A stretch of 64,000 nt of DNA from Halicephalobus mephisto (taxonomy: Eukaryota; Nematoda; Chromadorea; Rhabditida; Panagrolaimidae), in NCBI GenBank assembly GCA_009193035.1, contig SWDT01000049.1, positions 496,001-560,000 of the forward strand. The letters run 5' to 3'. This document shows, one piece after another, positions 1-11,233 of the stretch. Under the pieces are notes generated by a model, which saw only the letters and a list, made by a program, of their open reading frames with translations, made no database searches and had not been told where the DNA came from. The number at the start of each line of letters is the position of its first letter. Position 1 is the first letter of the stretch. A program made the translations under genes and the position numbers.

Positions 1-52
1 AAATAAAAAAAATTTTAAAAGAAATAAATCAAAAAAAATTGGAAAATTACAG

Positions 53-1345
53 TATTTCTAATTTAGAAGTCGTCATCAATGATTCATTTACAGTAATGGA
101 AAATTGTCTAAAGTAAAATTTATATATGAAAATTAATTTTTTTTTTAATTTTAGGAATTTAATTAAAAAAAATAAAAAAACCGATTTTGATTCATTTGTG
201 GATGCTGCCATGTATTCCATCACGGTTTTCACTACAGTAGGATATGGAGATCTGGTTGCTAATTCGGTCTTGAGCAGATTTTTGACGATGATCTATGCTT
301 TGATCGGGATTCCTCTCTACATTGCCTTCATTTCTGATCTCGGTGATTTCATCGGAACCAAAATTATCCGTTTCGGAATGTTTCTTCGAAATTGCATCCA
401 ACGATATCGGAAGAAGTAAGTTTATTTAACAAAAAAAACTAAATATTAAATTTCCGCAAAATCATAATTTAAGATTTTTTCAAAATTCCCGCGCACCGTA
501 ATTCCAAGTTTTCGTTCAAAGACAGTTTTTTTGAATGTCTTGTTATTTTTGAAATTCCCGCGTACCGTAATTCCAAGTTTTCGTTCAAAGACAGTTTTTT
601 TAATATCGTTATTTTTGAAATGCCCGCGCACCGTAATTCCAAGTTTTCGTTCAAAGACAGTTTTTTTGAATGTCTTGTTATTTTTGAAATGCCCGCGTAC
701 CGTAATTCCAAGTTTTCGTGCAAGGATTTGATTTTTCTTAAGTAATTGAAAATCATGAATTTTTTAAAATTCTTTTTTAATTTTTATTATTTCAGAAGAA
801 AGTTAACATCAAATGAGAAAACAAGACCTCTCTCGCGTTGGTCGAGGTTTCTGATGATTTTTATTTCTTTTTTCGTTTTTTTTGTTTTTGTTAGTCTGAT
901 TACGAAATACGTGGAAGAACTCGCGAATCCGGATTTCCAATGGACATTCATGGATTCTTTTCATTTTGTATTCACTACCATAACCCTCATTGGATTTGGA
1001 GATATACTGACAGAACATTTAACTTATGTTTTGATTCATTTTCCGTTTTTAATCATCGGCCAAACTCTCTGCGCTTTGATGTTTTATTTCCTCCAGGTTT
1101 TTTTTATTTTTATTTTTAACTACAGTAAATCTCAGAGATTTGTCCGTTACGAATTCCCTCATTTCGTGGCGAATGCTTGTTCGAAGATGAATAAAGATGT
1201 GGATATCCGGATTTCTAGAGACATTACAACTTTGAAGAAACAAGATTCTGAAAAAATTGAAAACGGAAATTCTGAAGAAGAAAACGGTTTTCCTGTCAAG
1301 ATGGAAGATGACCAAGTAGCTACAGTAAGATCTGAAAACTCTTAG
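53..1345 (+). CDS. Two-pore-domain potassium channel (TWK/K2P family), 5' part missing
   Basis: K+ leak channel subunit of the plasma membrane, cut by the window start. Exons 53-112, 155-415 and 796-1345 join in frame (intron 1 is 42 bp, phase 2; intron 2 is 380 bp). The first pore loop carries the K+ filter TTVGYGD and is followed by a transmembrane segment (IYALIGIPLYIAFISDL). The third exon holds M3 (MIFISFFVFFVFVSLI), a second pore loop with the variant filter TLIGFGD, M4, and a polar cytoplasmic tail ending at TAG 1343-1345. A possible 39-bp intron at 1097-1135 (gttttt...ctcag) keeps the frame and would remove a Phe/Ile-rich stretch after M4, so the tail could start as LQ-RFVRYEFP. The missing upstream part should encode M1 and the glycosylated loop. 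A polyadenylation signal lies at 1375-1380. Family assignment is secure; the specific twk orthologue is not. Confidence 0.88.
486..720. repeat. Tandem array, 4 units of 66-69 bp, inside K2P intron 2
   Basis: Four copies of a unit containing CCCGCGYACCGTAATTCC then AAGTTTTCGT start near 488, 557, 623 and 692. The period is a multiple of three, so both strands stay open, but the array is inside an intron whose flanking exons join in frame. Confidence 0.85.
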
Positions 1346-1374
1346 AATGGCCTGAGGCAAAAGAAGGAAATATT

Positions 1375-1380
1375 AATAAA
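1375..1380 (+). terminator. AATAAA polyadenylation signal of the K2P gene
   Basis: AATAAA lies 30 bp after the stop codon, the usual distance for a nematode 3' end. Confidence 0.6.
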
Positions 1381-1534
1381 GATAAACAAACTAATTTTTT
1401 TTAAATTTTATCTTCAAAAATTCGCTGATTTTTTGTTTAAATTTTCTTCTACTACTCTATCCAGAAGTTTTAGAAGAGTCTTCAGATACGATATCTTTTT
1501 TAATACAAAAAGAGTACACTAAAACGGCTCTAAT

Positions 1535-2245
1535 GTACCAGATACATGATATTCAATGCACCAGTATATTGAACATAATATATCGGTATCAACTTAATGT
1601 ATCGATATATTGAATACAATGTACTGGTATTACACTTAATGTATCGACACATTGAATATAATATATCCGATAAATCAGAGTCGTTTTAATGTATCTATAA
1701 GTTACATACAATGTACTGGTATCAACTTTATATGTTGGTACATTGAATATAATATATCTGATAAATCAGAGTCGTTTCAATGTACTGATACTTCTTCTTT
1801 ATCTCAGTGTTTATCCCGCATTATTCAGGATCCGCTTACAATATCGCACGAAAATTACAAACATAAGACAACATTTAAATTTGACGATCATGATTGCGGA
1901 TATTCTTGATATGACTGATTCCTTCTTGATGACCGACGTCTCGTTTACCCCAAATTCTTCTTTATCTTAGTGTTTATCCCGCATTATTCAGGATCCGCTT
2001 ACAATATCGCGCGAAAATTACAAACATAAGACAACATTTAAATTTGACGATCATGATTATGAATATTCTTTATACGACTGATCCCTTCTTGATGATCAGC
2101 TTGTCGCAGGAGTCTGATGTCTGGTTTGAATCTACTGATACATTGAACATAATATATCGGTATCAACTTAATGTATCGATATATGGAATATAATGTATCC
2201 GATAAATCAGAACCGTTTCAGTGTATCCTATACGTTATATACCAT
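1535..2245. repeat. Compound repeat: ATATATCGGTATC-type units around a ~160-bp direct duplication
   Basis: Short units such as GATAAATCAGA plus TCGTTT plus AATGTA, and ATATATCGGTATCAACTTAATG, recur at 1560-1760 and again at 2130-2240. Between them a segment (TTATCCCGCATTATTCAGG ... TTGACGATCATGATT) occurs twice, about 1793-1935 and 1955-2098, with few mismatches. No coding potential; looks like satellite or transposon-derived sequence. Confidence 0.75.
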
Positions 2246-2770
2246 GTGTCAGTTTTTTGTGTAAAAATATTACTATTTTTTCAACATAAAAAAATAACTG
2301 CTATTAAAGATAAAAAATCAACCTTCAGAAAGTACCTAAATTTTGTTTTTCGAAATTCACCAATATTTTATTGAATTTTTACGTCATCCGGAAGATCGTT
2401 CAAAAATGATATTTTTCTATTTTAAAAATATAATTTTTTTCCTAAAACGAAAAACAACTTCAATAATGATAGAAAATAAAAAAAATTAATCAATATTTTT
2501 CCGTGTTTATTGCGAAATTTCTTATCTTCGAAAATAGACCAAATACAAGTGTAAATTCGCTTTGTTGACTAGTTTTGGGCCGTAGATTTGCTTTAGCTAA
2601 TTTGAAGCCTTGCCAGTGGCAAATTACTTTAGTCGTTACCTTAGCAACAACCAAAGTATTCAAAAATTACTTTTCGTTATTTTTATTTTCATTGTAATTC
2701 GCATATTTTAATCGATCATTTATGGAAAATTAAAACAGAAACAATTTTGTCTTTCAAAAAAGGACAGAAT
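2246..2770. other. Intergenic spacer, nothing recognised
   Basis: AT-rich single-copy-looking sequence without a long open frame, splice pattern or repeat I can see. Confidence 0.5.
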
Positions 2771-2774
2771 TATG

Positions 2775-3600
2775 TTTTTGATCAATAGGATTAAAATTTT
2801 AGAAATGTTTGAAAATTTTGTAAATTTTAGAAATGTTTGAAAATTAAATTTTAGAAAATTTTGTAAATTTTAGAAATGTTTAAAAATTAAATTTTAGAAA
2901 ATTTTGTAAATTTTAGAAATATTTGAAAATTTAATTTTAGAAAATTCCATAAATTTTAGAAATGTTTGTAAATTTAATTTTAGAAAATTCCGAAATTTTC
3001 GAAAGCATCATAGATTTTAGAGTTTTATAGAACTTCTTGAATAATTCTGAAATTTTTGAGGATATCAAAAAATTTTAGAATTTTCTAAAATATCTTGGGA
3101 AGTTTTAAATTCGTTGAAAATTTCATAAATAATTCTGAAATTTTGTAAAACATAATAGGAAATTTTATAATTTTCTATAATCTCAAATAATTCTGAAATT
3201 TTGTAAAATATAATTGAAAGTTTTAGAATTTTCTATAGTCTTATTTCTGAAATTTTCTAAAATATAATAGAAAGTTTTAGAATTTTCTGCAATCTCAAAT
3301 ATTTCTGAAATTTTGTAAAACATAATAGGAAATTTTATAATTTTCTATAATCTCAAATATTTCTGAAATTTTCTAAAATATAATAGAAAGTTTTAGAATT
3401 TTCTATAATCTCAAATAATTCTGAAATTTTGTAAAACATAATAGGAAATTTTATAATTTTTTATAATCTCAAATAATTCTAAAAGTTTCTAAAATATAGA
3501 AAATTTTAGAATTTTCTACAATCTTATAAATGATTTCAAAACTTTCCAGAATATAATGGAAAGTTTTAGAATCTCCTACAACCTCATAGATAATTCTGAA
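2775..3600. repeat. AT-rich diverged tandem array (~60-bp unit)
   Basis: Repeated words GAAATTTTGTAAAACATAAT, TTTTAGAATTTTCTA and TAATCTCAAATAATTCT return roughly every 60 bp from about 3100 to 3560; a shorter unit TTTTAGAAATGTTTGAAAATT fills 2795-2990. A/T runs recur with roughly helical spacing. Confidence 0.75.
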
Positions 3601-3689
3601 TTTTTAAAAAATCACAAAAAATCTTCCAAAATCGAATACAAATTTCCAAAATCAAAATCCAGAACTTTCAAGTCTGAAAATTCGTGTCG

Positions 3690-3980
3690 AGAAAATTCCG
3701 GAACAACGTTCATTTTCGGTTTTCATAATAGTATGGTTTACAATTGGGATAAAAATTGTATCATTGGCTCAGAAAGGACCGCTCAGGTGTCGCCCTCTTG
3801 TTTTCAGTCAGCAAACACGTATCGGCGTTATCGCTTGCGTTGACGTATTTCATTTTTCAGTTTTCAGTTTTCAGTTTTCCATGGCTAGGATGACAAAAAG
3901 CGCAAACAAAACTGCAGGACTTGCTTTCCGACCCTAGCTGCCCTGTTTTCCTTGTGATGAAATAAAACTAAATCTTATTG
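3690..3980 (+). other. Unexplained GC-richer block ending in AATAAA
   Basis: This block is clearly less AT-rich than its surroundings and ends with a perfect triple TTTTCAG at about 3857-3880, followed by ATG GCT AGG (an 18-codon frame ending TAG) and AATAAA near 3961. It may be a small transcript, a 3' exon or a non-coding RNA. I cannot assign it. Confidence 0.25.
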
Positions 3981-4545
3981 ATTCTTATATCCTATTGTGA
4001 AATATAATCTGAACCGAGTTTTTAGTACTTGATCGATGGGGTTTTTTTGTAGATTTGTTTCGAAATAAATATGTTTTCAAAATAGCTGAAAAAAAAACAG
4101 AAACAAATTTCATATATCAACTTGAATTCATTTTTGTTTTATATTTTTTCTTATTTCAGCGCGAAATTTGTTTACGCTGGAAAGTGAGCGAGATTATCTT
4201 AATCTTCAAGAATTTCGCGTCGAGATTCGATTTTCTTTTTTAATTGGTCTTTCGACGAAATTTCATTTTCGCTTTAAAATGAGCGAATTTGTCGTATTAG
4301 GAATTTCGTAATGAAATTTGACTTTCTTAAAAGTTTATTTGAACGTGGAATTTGGTTTTTGTTTGAAACTGAACAAACTTATCATGATTGTCGAAAACTT
4401 CCCAAGGACCATTGACTTTGTGTTTTAAAACATCCTTTTTTGAAAAAAATCGGCGTTTTCTAAGTCTTGTGATTTTCCGACTTTTTGAGAAATGACTCAT
4501 TTTAATCAAATATCTTGTGATTTTAAATTTTTGAATTTTTATTTT
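3981..4545. other. Spacer/promoter region upstream of the MARVEL gene
   Basis: AT-rich, with repeated GCGAAATTTG / GAGCGA motifs at 4160-4300. No gene seen. Confidence 0.4.
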
Positions 4546-4550
4546 TTAGA
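4541..4550 (+). promoter_or_regulatory. Probable spliced-leader acceptor before the MARVEL gene
   Basis: TTTTTATTTTTTAG directly precedes the AAAAATCAAAAATGG start context and no upstream exon in frame is apparent, so SL trans-splicing is the simplest explanation. Confidence 0.45.
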
Positions 4551-4560
4551 AAAATCAAAA

Positions 4561-5250
4561 ATGGTTAATCCTCAGAGATTGATGACTCTTCCCCACGCCT
4601 TGAAGCCGATTTTGGTGGTTATCTTGTTGATTTCGATGATTTCGGCCGCATCCGTGGGGAACTCGACCCCGGGGGGCTGGTTCTACTGGATAACTACCAT
4701 AATCGAATTTGTTTTTCTCCTCATCATCACCGGTTTCTTCCTTATGGAAATCGAACGAATTATTACCTGTGGAAGAGACAACTGGGCCGTGGCTGAATTG
4801 ATCTACAGCGGAGTCTTCTTCGTCTTCAGCGTCATAAACATCTTCATCGCGGCCAGTTGGTACAGTGAAGAAGTAGAAACACACAATGAAGCTGATGGTG
4901 GCACGACGTCATACAATACAGTAACCCGGCATTCTGGAGCTGCTGTTTTCACTGCTGTAAGTTTCAAAAAAAACATTTTTTTTAAAATATTTCTATTTTC
5001 CTAAAAAAAAACAATTTTTTAATTATTTTCTTTAAATTCTTGTTTTTTTAATATTTTAATTTTTTAAATAAGTTTTTGTTTTAAAAAAAATGGTTTTTAG
5101 ATTGTCAATGTGGCATTGTCGATTCTCTATGGATTGGGATTCTTCATGATGTACAGACTCTGGCGTGGTTTCGTCAAATCCGGAGCTGCTCAGAACCCCA
5201 CAGGGGCCACGATGCCAGGCAACGCTGAGGGCATGCATCCGGGCATCTGA
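4561..5250 (+). CDS. MARVEL-like four-transmembrane protein
   Basis: Predicted integral membrane protein of 181 aa, exons 4561-4956 and 5101-5250 (phase 0 junction). Four hydrophobic segments are visible: residues ~18-35 (PILVVILLISMISAASVG), ~42-62 (ITTIIEFVFLLIITGFFLM), ~80-100 (ELIYSGVFFVFSVINIFIAA) and ~130-150 (IVNVALSILYGLGFFMMYRL), with short loops and an acidic extracellular-type loop between 3 and 4 (EEVETHNEADGG). This order and the first-helix position fit MARVEL/MAL-type proteins of vesicle and junction membranes; no catalytic motif is expected. TTTTTTAG 11 nt before the ATG is a good trans-splice acceptor and supports the start. The tail is Gly/Pro/Met-rich and ends ...HPGI. Orthology to a named worm gene is not established. 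Confidence 0.8.
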
Positions 5251-5449
5251 TGACTCTCCTAGACGTCTTCTAACTTATTTCAGAGCTTCATTTTTATCAA
5301 AGTTCACGATCAGAGTTCGATGTCGAAATTCGGACTTTTCGTATCGAGACACGGTTCAAATTTTGATCCGAAAAGTCCAAATATCAAATCCCATCAATTT
5401 AAACAAGCTTTTTGAAACGGAAAAAATCTGAATTTCAGAAATAGTGTCT

Positions 5450-5860
5450 CACGATGAAAAATCTGAATTTTTAAAATTTTGTCCCACCACGAAAAGTCTG
5501 AATTTTTTAAATTTTGTCTTACCACGAAAAGTGCAAATTTTGTCCCACCGCGAAAAGTCTGAATTTTTTAAATTTTGTCTTACCACGAAAAGTGCAAATT
5601 TTGTCCCACCACGAAAAGTTTGAATTTTCAAATTTTGTCTTACCACGAAAAGTGCAAATTTTGTCCCACCACGAAAAGTCCGAATTTTCAAATTTTGTCT
5701 TAACACGAAAAGTGCAAATTTTGTCCCACCACGAAAAGTCTGAATTTTCAAATTTTGTCTTACCACGAAAAGTCCGAATTTTTTAAATTTTGTCTTAACA
5801 CGAAAAATGCAAATTTCGGAAATTTTGTCTTAGCACGAAAAGTCCGGATTTTGACCTTGA
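5450..5860. repeat. Tandem array, ~60-bp unit with CACGAAAAGT core
   Basis: TTTTGTCCCACCACGAAAAG and TTTTGTCTTACCACGAAAAG alternate; the CCCACC version recurs near 5478, 5540, 5602, 5662 and 5722. It lies in the 3' region of the MARVEL gene. Open frames on both strands here are artefacts of the repeat. Confidence 0.85.
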
Positions 5861-6022
5861 ATTTTGGTTTTCGACTTTGGTAAAACGGAGCACAGAGCTA
5901 CTTCTGAATCATGAAAATTCCAAAAAGGGTCTCAAGTTTTCTTCAATTTTATTTTTCTTTTTTTGCATCTATCCGTGACAATGTAAAAGTGAAATATAAA
6001 CAATCACCCGTATTACTGTAAA

Positions 6023-7311
6023 TCACGTAGTTTTCAAATAAGTGTAAAAAAGCATGACTATGGCGGAGATCGTGAAAGGAAGGAGGATTCTGAAGGCTTT
6101 TTGGAGCTCTTCATTGGCTTTTCTTAAATTTGAAATTTTTTCCTCGGCTTCTTTTATTTGTTGTTTACTTCGATCGAGCTGAATATTAATTTTATATTTC
6201 GAAATAAAAAATTGGATAACTTACGAGGAGATTTGTGGCGTTTAAAGCTTCGTTCTCCGTCATCGGGTCCTCGTCACCCACGGGCTGGATCGTATTCATT
6301 ATTTCTTCGACCACGTAGTTTTTTGGGAAACTTATTTGAGCAGATACCGGTTGACGACACATTGCACATTCTAGTTTCTGAAATATTTAAATTAATTGTA
6401 CAAAAAATCAAAAATGGATATTATTACGAAATCGCCTCGATAGGAACTTCTTAGAAACTAAAGTACTTTACAATTTTGATTTTATATGAATTATTTCGTA
6501 ATTTTGTGATTTCATAACCGATCAGATATTGTAAACAATAGGTATTTCTCCGAAACGATTTCGAAAGGAATTTTCAAAAGTAATTAGAAACTGAAATATC
6601 CTAAAATTCTGTTTTATATGAATTATTTCGTAACTTATACAATTTTACAATCGATAATGTGTAAGAAATCAGAAATAAATATTTCTCCGAAACGGTTTCG
6701 AAGGGAATTTTCAAAAGTAATTAGAAACTGAAATATCCTAAAATTCTGTTTTATATGAATTATTTCGTAACCTTACACTATTTCGTAATTAACTTTTTAG
6801 AAATATGTTCTTCCTAGATGGATCTAAAGACTTCTAGATTGGGGTTATATGAGGTACATAATTCTCTGTCGGATTTTTAGGATCAGTTGTGATGTATAAA
6901 ATAACGATAAATATCTTTGAAATTGGAACCCTAAAGTGCTTTATTGAAGGTGTTTTGGTTTAATTTTATATATGAAATTGAAACTCACAGGGACATGCAT
7001 CGGGGGAGCTTGGTAGATGGCTTCTTGGACCAGACGCTGGACACATGTAACGCAGAAAGAATGGCCGCAGGGAAGAATCGTCGGCGCTGAGCCAAAAACG
7101 CAAAAACAAATCGGGCAACGAAGTCCTTCTGTTGATACACGGATTTTATCTGAATTGTCGATGATTTCGATGAATTTTGATTTCTAAAATATTCATTTTG
7201 AAAAATAAAAATCAATAAACTTACCTCGTCTTTGTCGTTTTGGAAATAATTCAAAAGTTTGCCAAATATGCTTTTTTTGTGACTATTGCCGTTCATTTTA
7301 GTCATTTTCAT
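6023..7311 (-). CDS. RING-finger E3 ubiquitin ligase with coiled coil and C-terminal membrane anchor
   Basis: Predicted 196-aa ubiquitin ligase. Minus-strand exons 7311-7225, 7183-6989, 6377-6225 and 6178-6023 join with all junctions in phase 0. Residues ~52-110 form a C3HC4 RING: CPICFCVF, CGHSFC, CVQRL, and after a junction CAMCRQPV. Downstream are an acidic linker, a charged helix likely to be a coiled coil (LDRSKQQIKEAEEKISNL) and a single hydrophobic segment at the very C terminus (ILLPFTISAIVMLFYTYL), followed by only KTT. This is a tail-anchored topology, so the ligase probably sits on an ER, mitochondrial or other cytoplasmic membrane face with the RING in the cytosol. The ATG at 7311 is the first in the exon; 7296 is an alternative in-frame start. 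It shares a 254-bp divergent promoter with pfs-2. Orthology was not resolved. Confidence 0.85.
6500..6960. repeat. Dispersed repeat in RING-gene intron 2, with an internal duplication
   Basis: Contains two copies (about 6545-6635 and 6690-6780) of a segment with CCGAAACGRTTTCGAARGGA, TTTTATATGAATTATTTCG. The part 6790-6960 (CTAGATGGATCTAAAGACTT, AGATTGGGGTTATATGAGG) resembles repeats in introns of mrpl-20, bre-4 and egl-10 listed below. Confidence 0.6.
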
Positions 7312-7565
7312 AGTGGAGAGTTATTTATGCAATTTAGAACAGTGCAAAAAATCAGAAAAACACGAGTTCACAAAGGAAATAGTGGAATAAATGACATGTT
7401 TCGACGAACAAAGACAGACAAGACAATGCAATTCCCTTCAATCCCGACTCACTCGGTCCGTGTTGCGAGCAACTTGCGGCTCTCTCGCGGCAAAACTGGC
7501 TCGTATTGCTCTTGCTTTAACGGTGATTTCTTGACTTACGATTTCATATATCAAAACTCCTAAAA
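7312..7565. promoter_or_regulatory. Divergent promoter between the RING gene and pfs-2
   Basis: The 254 bp between two outward-facing start codons must hold both 5' regions. GC content rises at 7430-7510. TTTCATATATC lies about 25 bp before the pfs-2 ATG. Confidence 0.5.
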
Positions 7566-10500
7566 ATGGACATCCCGATACCCAGATTTCGACCTATAGC
7601 GCCCGGGATGGGTGCACCATCAACTTCAGTTCCTCAGGAAATCCTACAAGCCGCTTCTGTGCCGTTTTTCAACCGACCAGGTTCCAGATTCAAAGCTCCA
7701 TATGTCAAGGTTTGTTTTAATTATTATTTTCCGGAATTTATGTAAATTTTTCCCAGGATCCAGAAGAAGACATGATGGACGGACCGGGAAGAAGATTGAG
7801 GAAAAACGTCGCAAACGTGAGAAAACACATTGATTTTTCTTCCAACGCCCTGAACGCCGTCGAAAATGACAGATATCTGGATTCATTTGACGTAAAAAAT
7901 TTCCAACAACCTCATGTTTTACATGCTTGTAATGTTCTGCCCGTGAAGGATATGATTAATGTTCCTTCGGACTGTATTTGTACCAGATTTGCGAGAGCAG
8001 CGACGAACAAAGTAAAATGTCCCGTTTATTCTCTTTGTGTAAGTTTTTTAATTTTATTATTTTTCCAATTTTAATTATATTTCGAAAAATTCCACAAGTT
8101 ATTGGTGAAAATTCATTAATTGAGTACATTTTTTCGTTCGCAAGAAGTTTGTAAAATTCAGAAATTTAGGAATTTTGAAATTTACCCAAAAGTTTATTTA
8201 GAAAGTGTTTGGGATTTATTTAGTGAAAATTCGTTTGCAGAGAGTTTTGGAAGCTATTAAGAAGTTTTAAAATGCACTTTTAGGAAAATCAAAGTCAGAA
8301 AATTCAAAAATCCACTTTTAGGTTTATTAACGGAAAATTCAGATTTATTCGCCAGAAATTCAGAAGATTCTGAGGCTTATTTTCAAGATATTCAAGGAAT
8401 CAAAAAATCCAAGAGTTTATTAATTCAAAATTTTTTTATAAAATTTAAAAATTAATTTACCTAGGATTTCTAAATTCAAAATTTATATTCGTAAAAAATC
8501 ACATAGATGATTCTACTTTTTTTCACATTAAAAAATACTTTTAAAAGGTCATAAATATATTGGAAATTACAATATTGTTCATTTTAAAAATAATAAAACT
8601 TTATTTTTCAAACATTAACGTTTTTAGTGGAATCCGGACGGCAGAAGGTTAATTACGGGTGCTTCTTCGGGTGAATTTACTTTATGGAATGGCAGTGCTT
8701 TTAATTTCGAAACTATTTTGCAAGTAAGTTAAATTTTGTAAAAAGTAAAATTTAAAATTTGGTTTTAGGCTCATGATGTCGCAATTAGAGCTATCAGATG
8801 GTCTCCGGATGCCCAATTTATGGTTTCAGCCGATCATAACGGATTTGTTAAATATTGGCAACCGAACATGAATAACGTTAATATGTTTCAAGCCCACAAA
8901 GATGATCCTGTAAGAGCAGTGACTTTTGCTCCGACAAGTCTGAAACTTGCCACGGCTTCTGATGACGGAACAGCGAGGATTTTTGATTTTGAAAATTGTA
9001 CAGAAGAAAGAATTCTAAGAGGACATGGATCTGATGTAAGAGCTGCTGAATGGCATCCGACAAAAGGATTAATTGTCACTGGATCGAGAGATTCTCAACA
9101 ACCAGTAAAACTTTGGGATCCAAGAACAGGAAATTGTCTAGCTACTCTACATGATCACAAAAATTCAGTAACGGCTGTTCAATGGAATAAAAATGGGCAT
9201 TGGTTGTTAACTGGAGCAAGGGATCATTTAATCAAGTTATACGATATCAGAATGATGTCCGAACTTTATACTTTTAAAGGACATAGAAAAGAAGTTACTG
9301 GTAAGTCGATTTTGAATTTAAAAAAATAAACAAATCTATAGGGTACTGTAGTTTTGTAATTTTTTCTTATTTTATAAGTAATTGTTAATTGTCGAAAATA
9401 GGTTTTTTACGTTTATGACCATGGTTTGGAAATTTCTAAATTTGTTTAAGAATATAGTTCTAAAAAATTAATTGTAAAAACAAAACTGAAATTTAAAGTT
9501 ACTGTGGTTTTTTTAAAGTTAAAAAGTTATATTGAAATTATTTTCTAAAATTTTATTCTTTATTTTTAAGGTATTACTAGTTTTTTATATAATTGTTAAT
9601 TTTGAAATTTGTTTAAGAATATCTAAAAAATTAATCATAAAGTTGTTTAAGATTACGAAATTACCATCATGTAAAATTACAGTTGTTTTTTGGGTTACTG
9701 TAATTTTTAGAAATTCGTGCTAGAACTGTTTTGTAAGAAATCTTGTTTTTAATACTGTGATTGTATTATTTAATAATTGCATAAGTGTTAAATTTTAATA
9801 GGAAAATTTAGAATTTTGTAGAAAATTTAATTTTTTGATTTTTTAGCTCTTGCTTGGCATCCTATTCACGAAACTCTATTTGTCAGTGGAGGAGGAGATG
9901 GATCTGTGGGGTACTGGCTTGCTGAACCGTTTACAGAACTTGGACTTTATGAAGGAGCTCATGATCAGACAATCTGGACCCTTGGATGGCATCCGTTAGG
10001 TCATATATTGGCTACAGGATCTAATGACAATAATACGAAATTTTGGGGCAGAAATAGACCAGGTGATACGATAGATGATTTGGCTGGAATGACGACGAAT
10101 ATAAAAGAAATGCATCATCAACCTGTTACAAATTTTAATTATTATAGTTATCAGATTAAATATGCTGAAGATGATGTTGAAAAAAAACATGGATTATTGC
10201 CTGGATTAGGAATCGATAGGGCGATGAAGGAAATAACAACGCTTCCGGAATCTATTCCTGGATTGCCTGTAGTTCCGGATGATTACGGTACTAGGAGTTT
10301 GGTAAGTGGTTTTTTGATTTAAATAATTTTAAAAAAGTAATTAGTTTTCAATAGAGTACTGTAATGATGATTTTTTCTTATTTTATAACTAATTATTAAT
10401 TGTCGAAAATAGGTTTTGTATGTTTATGACCATGGTTTGGAAATTTCTAAATTTGTTTAAAAATATAGTTTTAAAAAATTAATTGTAAAAACAAAACTGA

Positions 10501-11233
10501 AATTTAAAGTTACTGTAGTTTTTTTAAAATTAAAAATTCGTATTGAAATTATTTTGTAAAATTTTATTCTTTATTTTTTAATTTGATCGATTTTGAAATA
10601 ATTTTTATACAAAACCGAAATTCTAAGATACTGTAGTTTTTTTTGAAATTTTTTTGATTTTTGTAATTTTGAAAATTTTAGGCTGGAACAGGAAGGAAAA
10701 CATTAATTAAACAACCTCCACCGAAAAGAATTCAACAACAATTTGAAAGATCATGGGCAAGACCACAAGATGGAGGTTTTGATGAGTTGAATCCGAACAT
10801 GATTCCTTTACCTGGTGCACAGAATGGTTCTACAGGACCATCGTTACTTGGTAATCGGCCTGGAATGTCTATTCCGTCGTTATTAGGGGCTTCTATGGGT
10901 AATCAAGTTATTCAGAATTCGACAGAAGGAGAATCTTGGAGATCAACACCAGCAGAACCTAGTATTCAGCAAATGGATCCTTGGATACAAATGCCTCCTC
11001 AAATTGGGCAGTTTTCAGGAATTACTCCGCCTTTTATGGTACCTAATCCGTTTTCATTTGAGGTTAATCAAACGTCAGATAATCAAGGTGAATCGTGGAA
11101 AATACCAGTTCAAACAGAAAATCAACCATTAGTGACATCACATGGATTACCTCAATTGGATCCTAGAAAACGAAGAAGAGATGAAAATGAAACGCAAAAT
11201 GGAGACTCGAAAATACCCAAAGGGTCTTTTTGA
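7566..11233 (+). CDS. pfs-2: Pre-mRNA 3'-end processing WD40 protein (PFS-2/WDR33)
   Basis: WDR33/Pfs2 is a subunit of the cleavage and polyadenylation specificity factor in the nucleus; in vertebrates it helps read AAUAAA. Six exons: 7566-7709, 7757-8038, 8628-8723, 8769-9300, 9847-10301 and 10682-11233; phases agree and give 686 aa. Family hallmarks are the N-terminal block [10 protein letters not shown], then [19 protein letters not shown] and [12 protein letters not shown], followed by about seven WD repeats ([79 protein letters not shown]). The C-terminal part (from ~500) is Pro/Gly/Gln-rich with a basic RKRRRDE end; it is much shorter than in human WDR33. Two of its introns share a duplicated sequence. 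AATAAA follows at 11269-11274. Confidence 0.93.
9337..9575. repeat. pfs-2 intron 4 segment duplicated in intron 5
   Basis: About 230 bp including TTTATGACCATGGTTTGG, TGTCGAAAATAGG and TTACTGTGG matches 10348-10582 in the next intron in the same orientation with scattered differences. Confidence 0.85.
10348..10582. repeat. Second copy of the pfs-2 intron duplication
   Basis: Same order of words as 9337-9575, including GTTTATGACCATGGTTTGG; starts about 50 bp after the 5' splice site, as the first copy does (about 37 bp). Confidence 0.85.

Noticed and set aside
1097..1125. 29-bp gt...ag intron in the K2P gene
   Set aside because: Would put a stop codon in frame immediately after the junction; the 39-bp version to 1135 is possible and noted in the gene entry.
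3556..3843. 95-codon open frame on the plus strand
   Set aside because: Begins inside the AT-rich tandem array, no splice support, residue composition follows the repeat; only its 3' part overlaps the GC-richer block reported separately.
5449..5786. Open frames of about 90-105 codons on both strands
   Set aside because: They are translations of the CACGAAAAGT tandem array with a unit near 60 bp.
7240..7563. 107-codon plus-strand frame over the RING gene start
   Set aside because: Antisense to a well-supported exon and running through the divergent promoter; non-conserved-looking residues.
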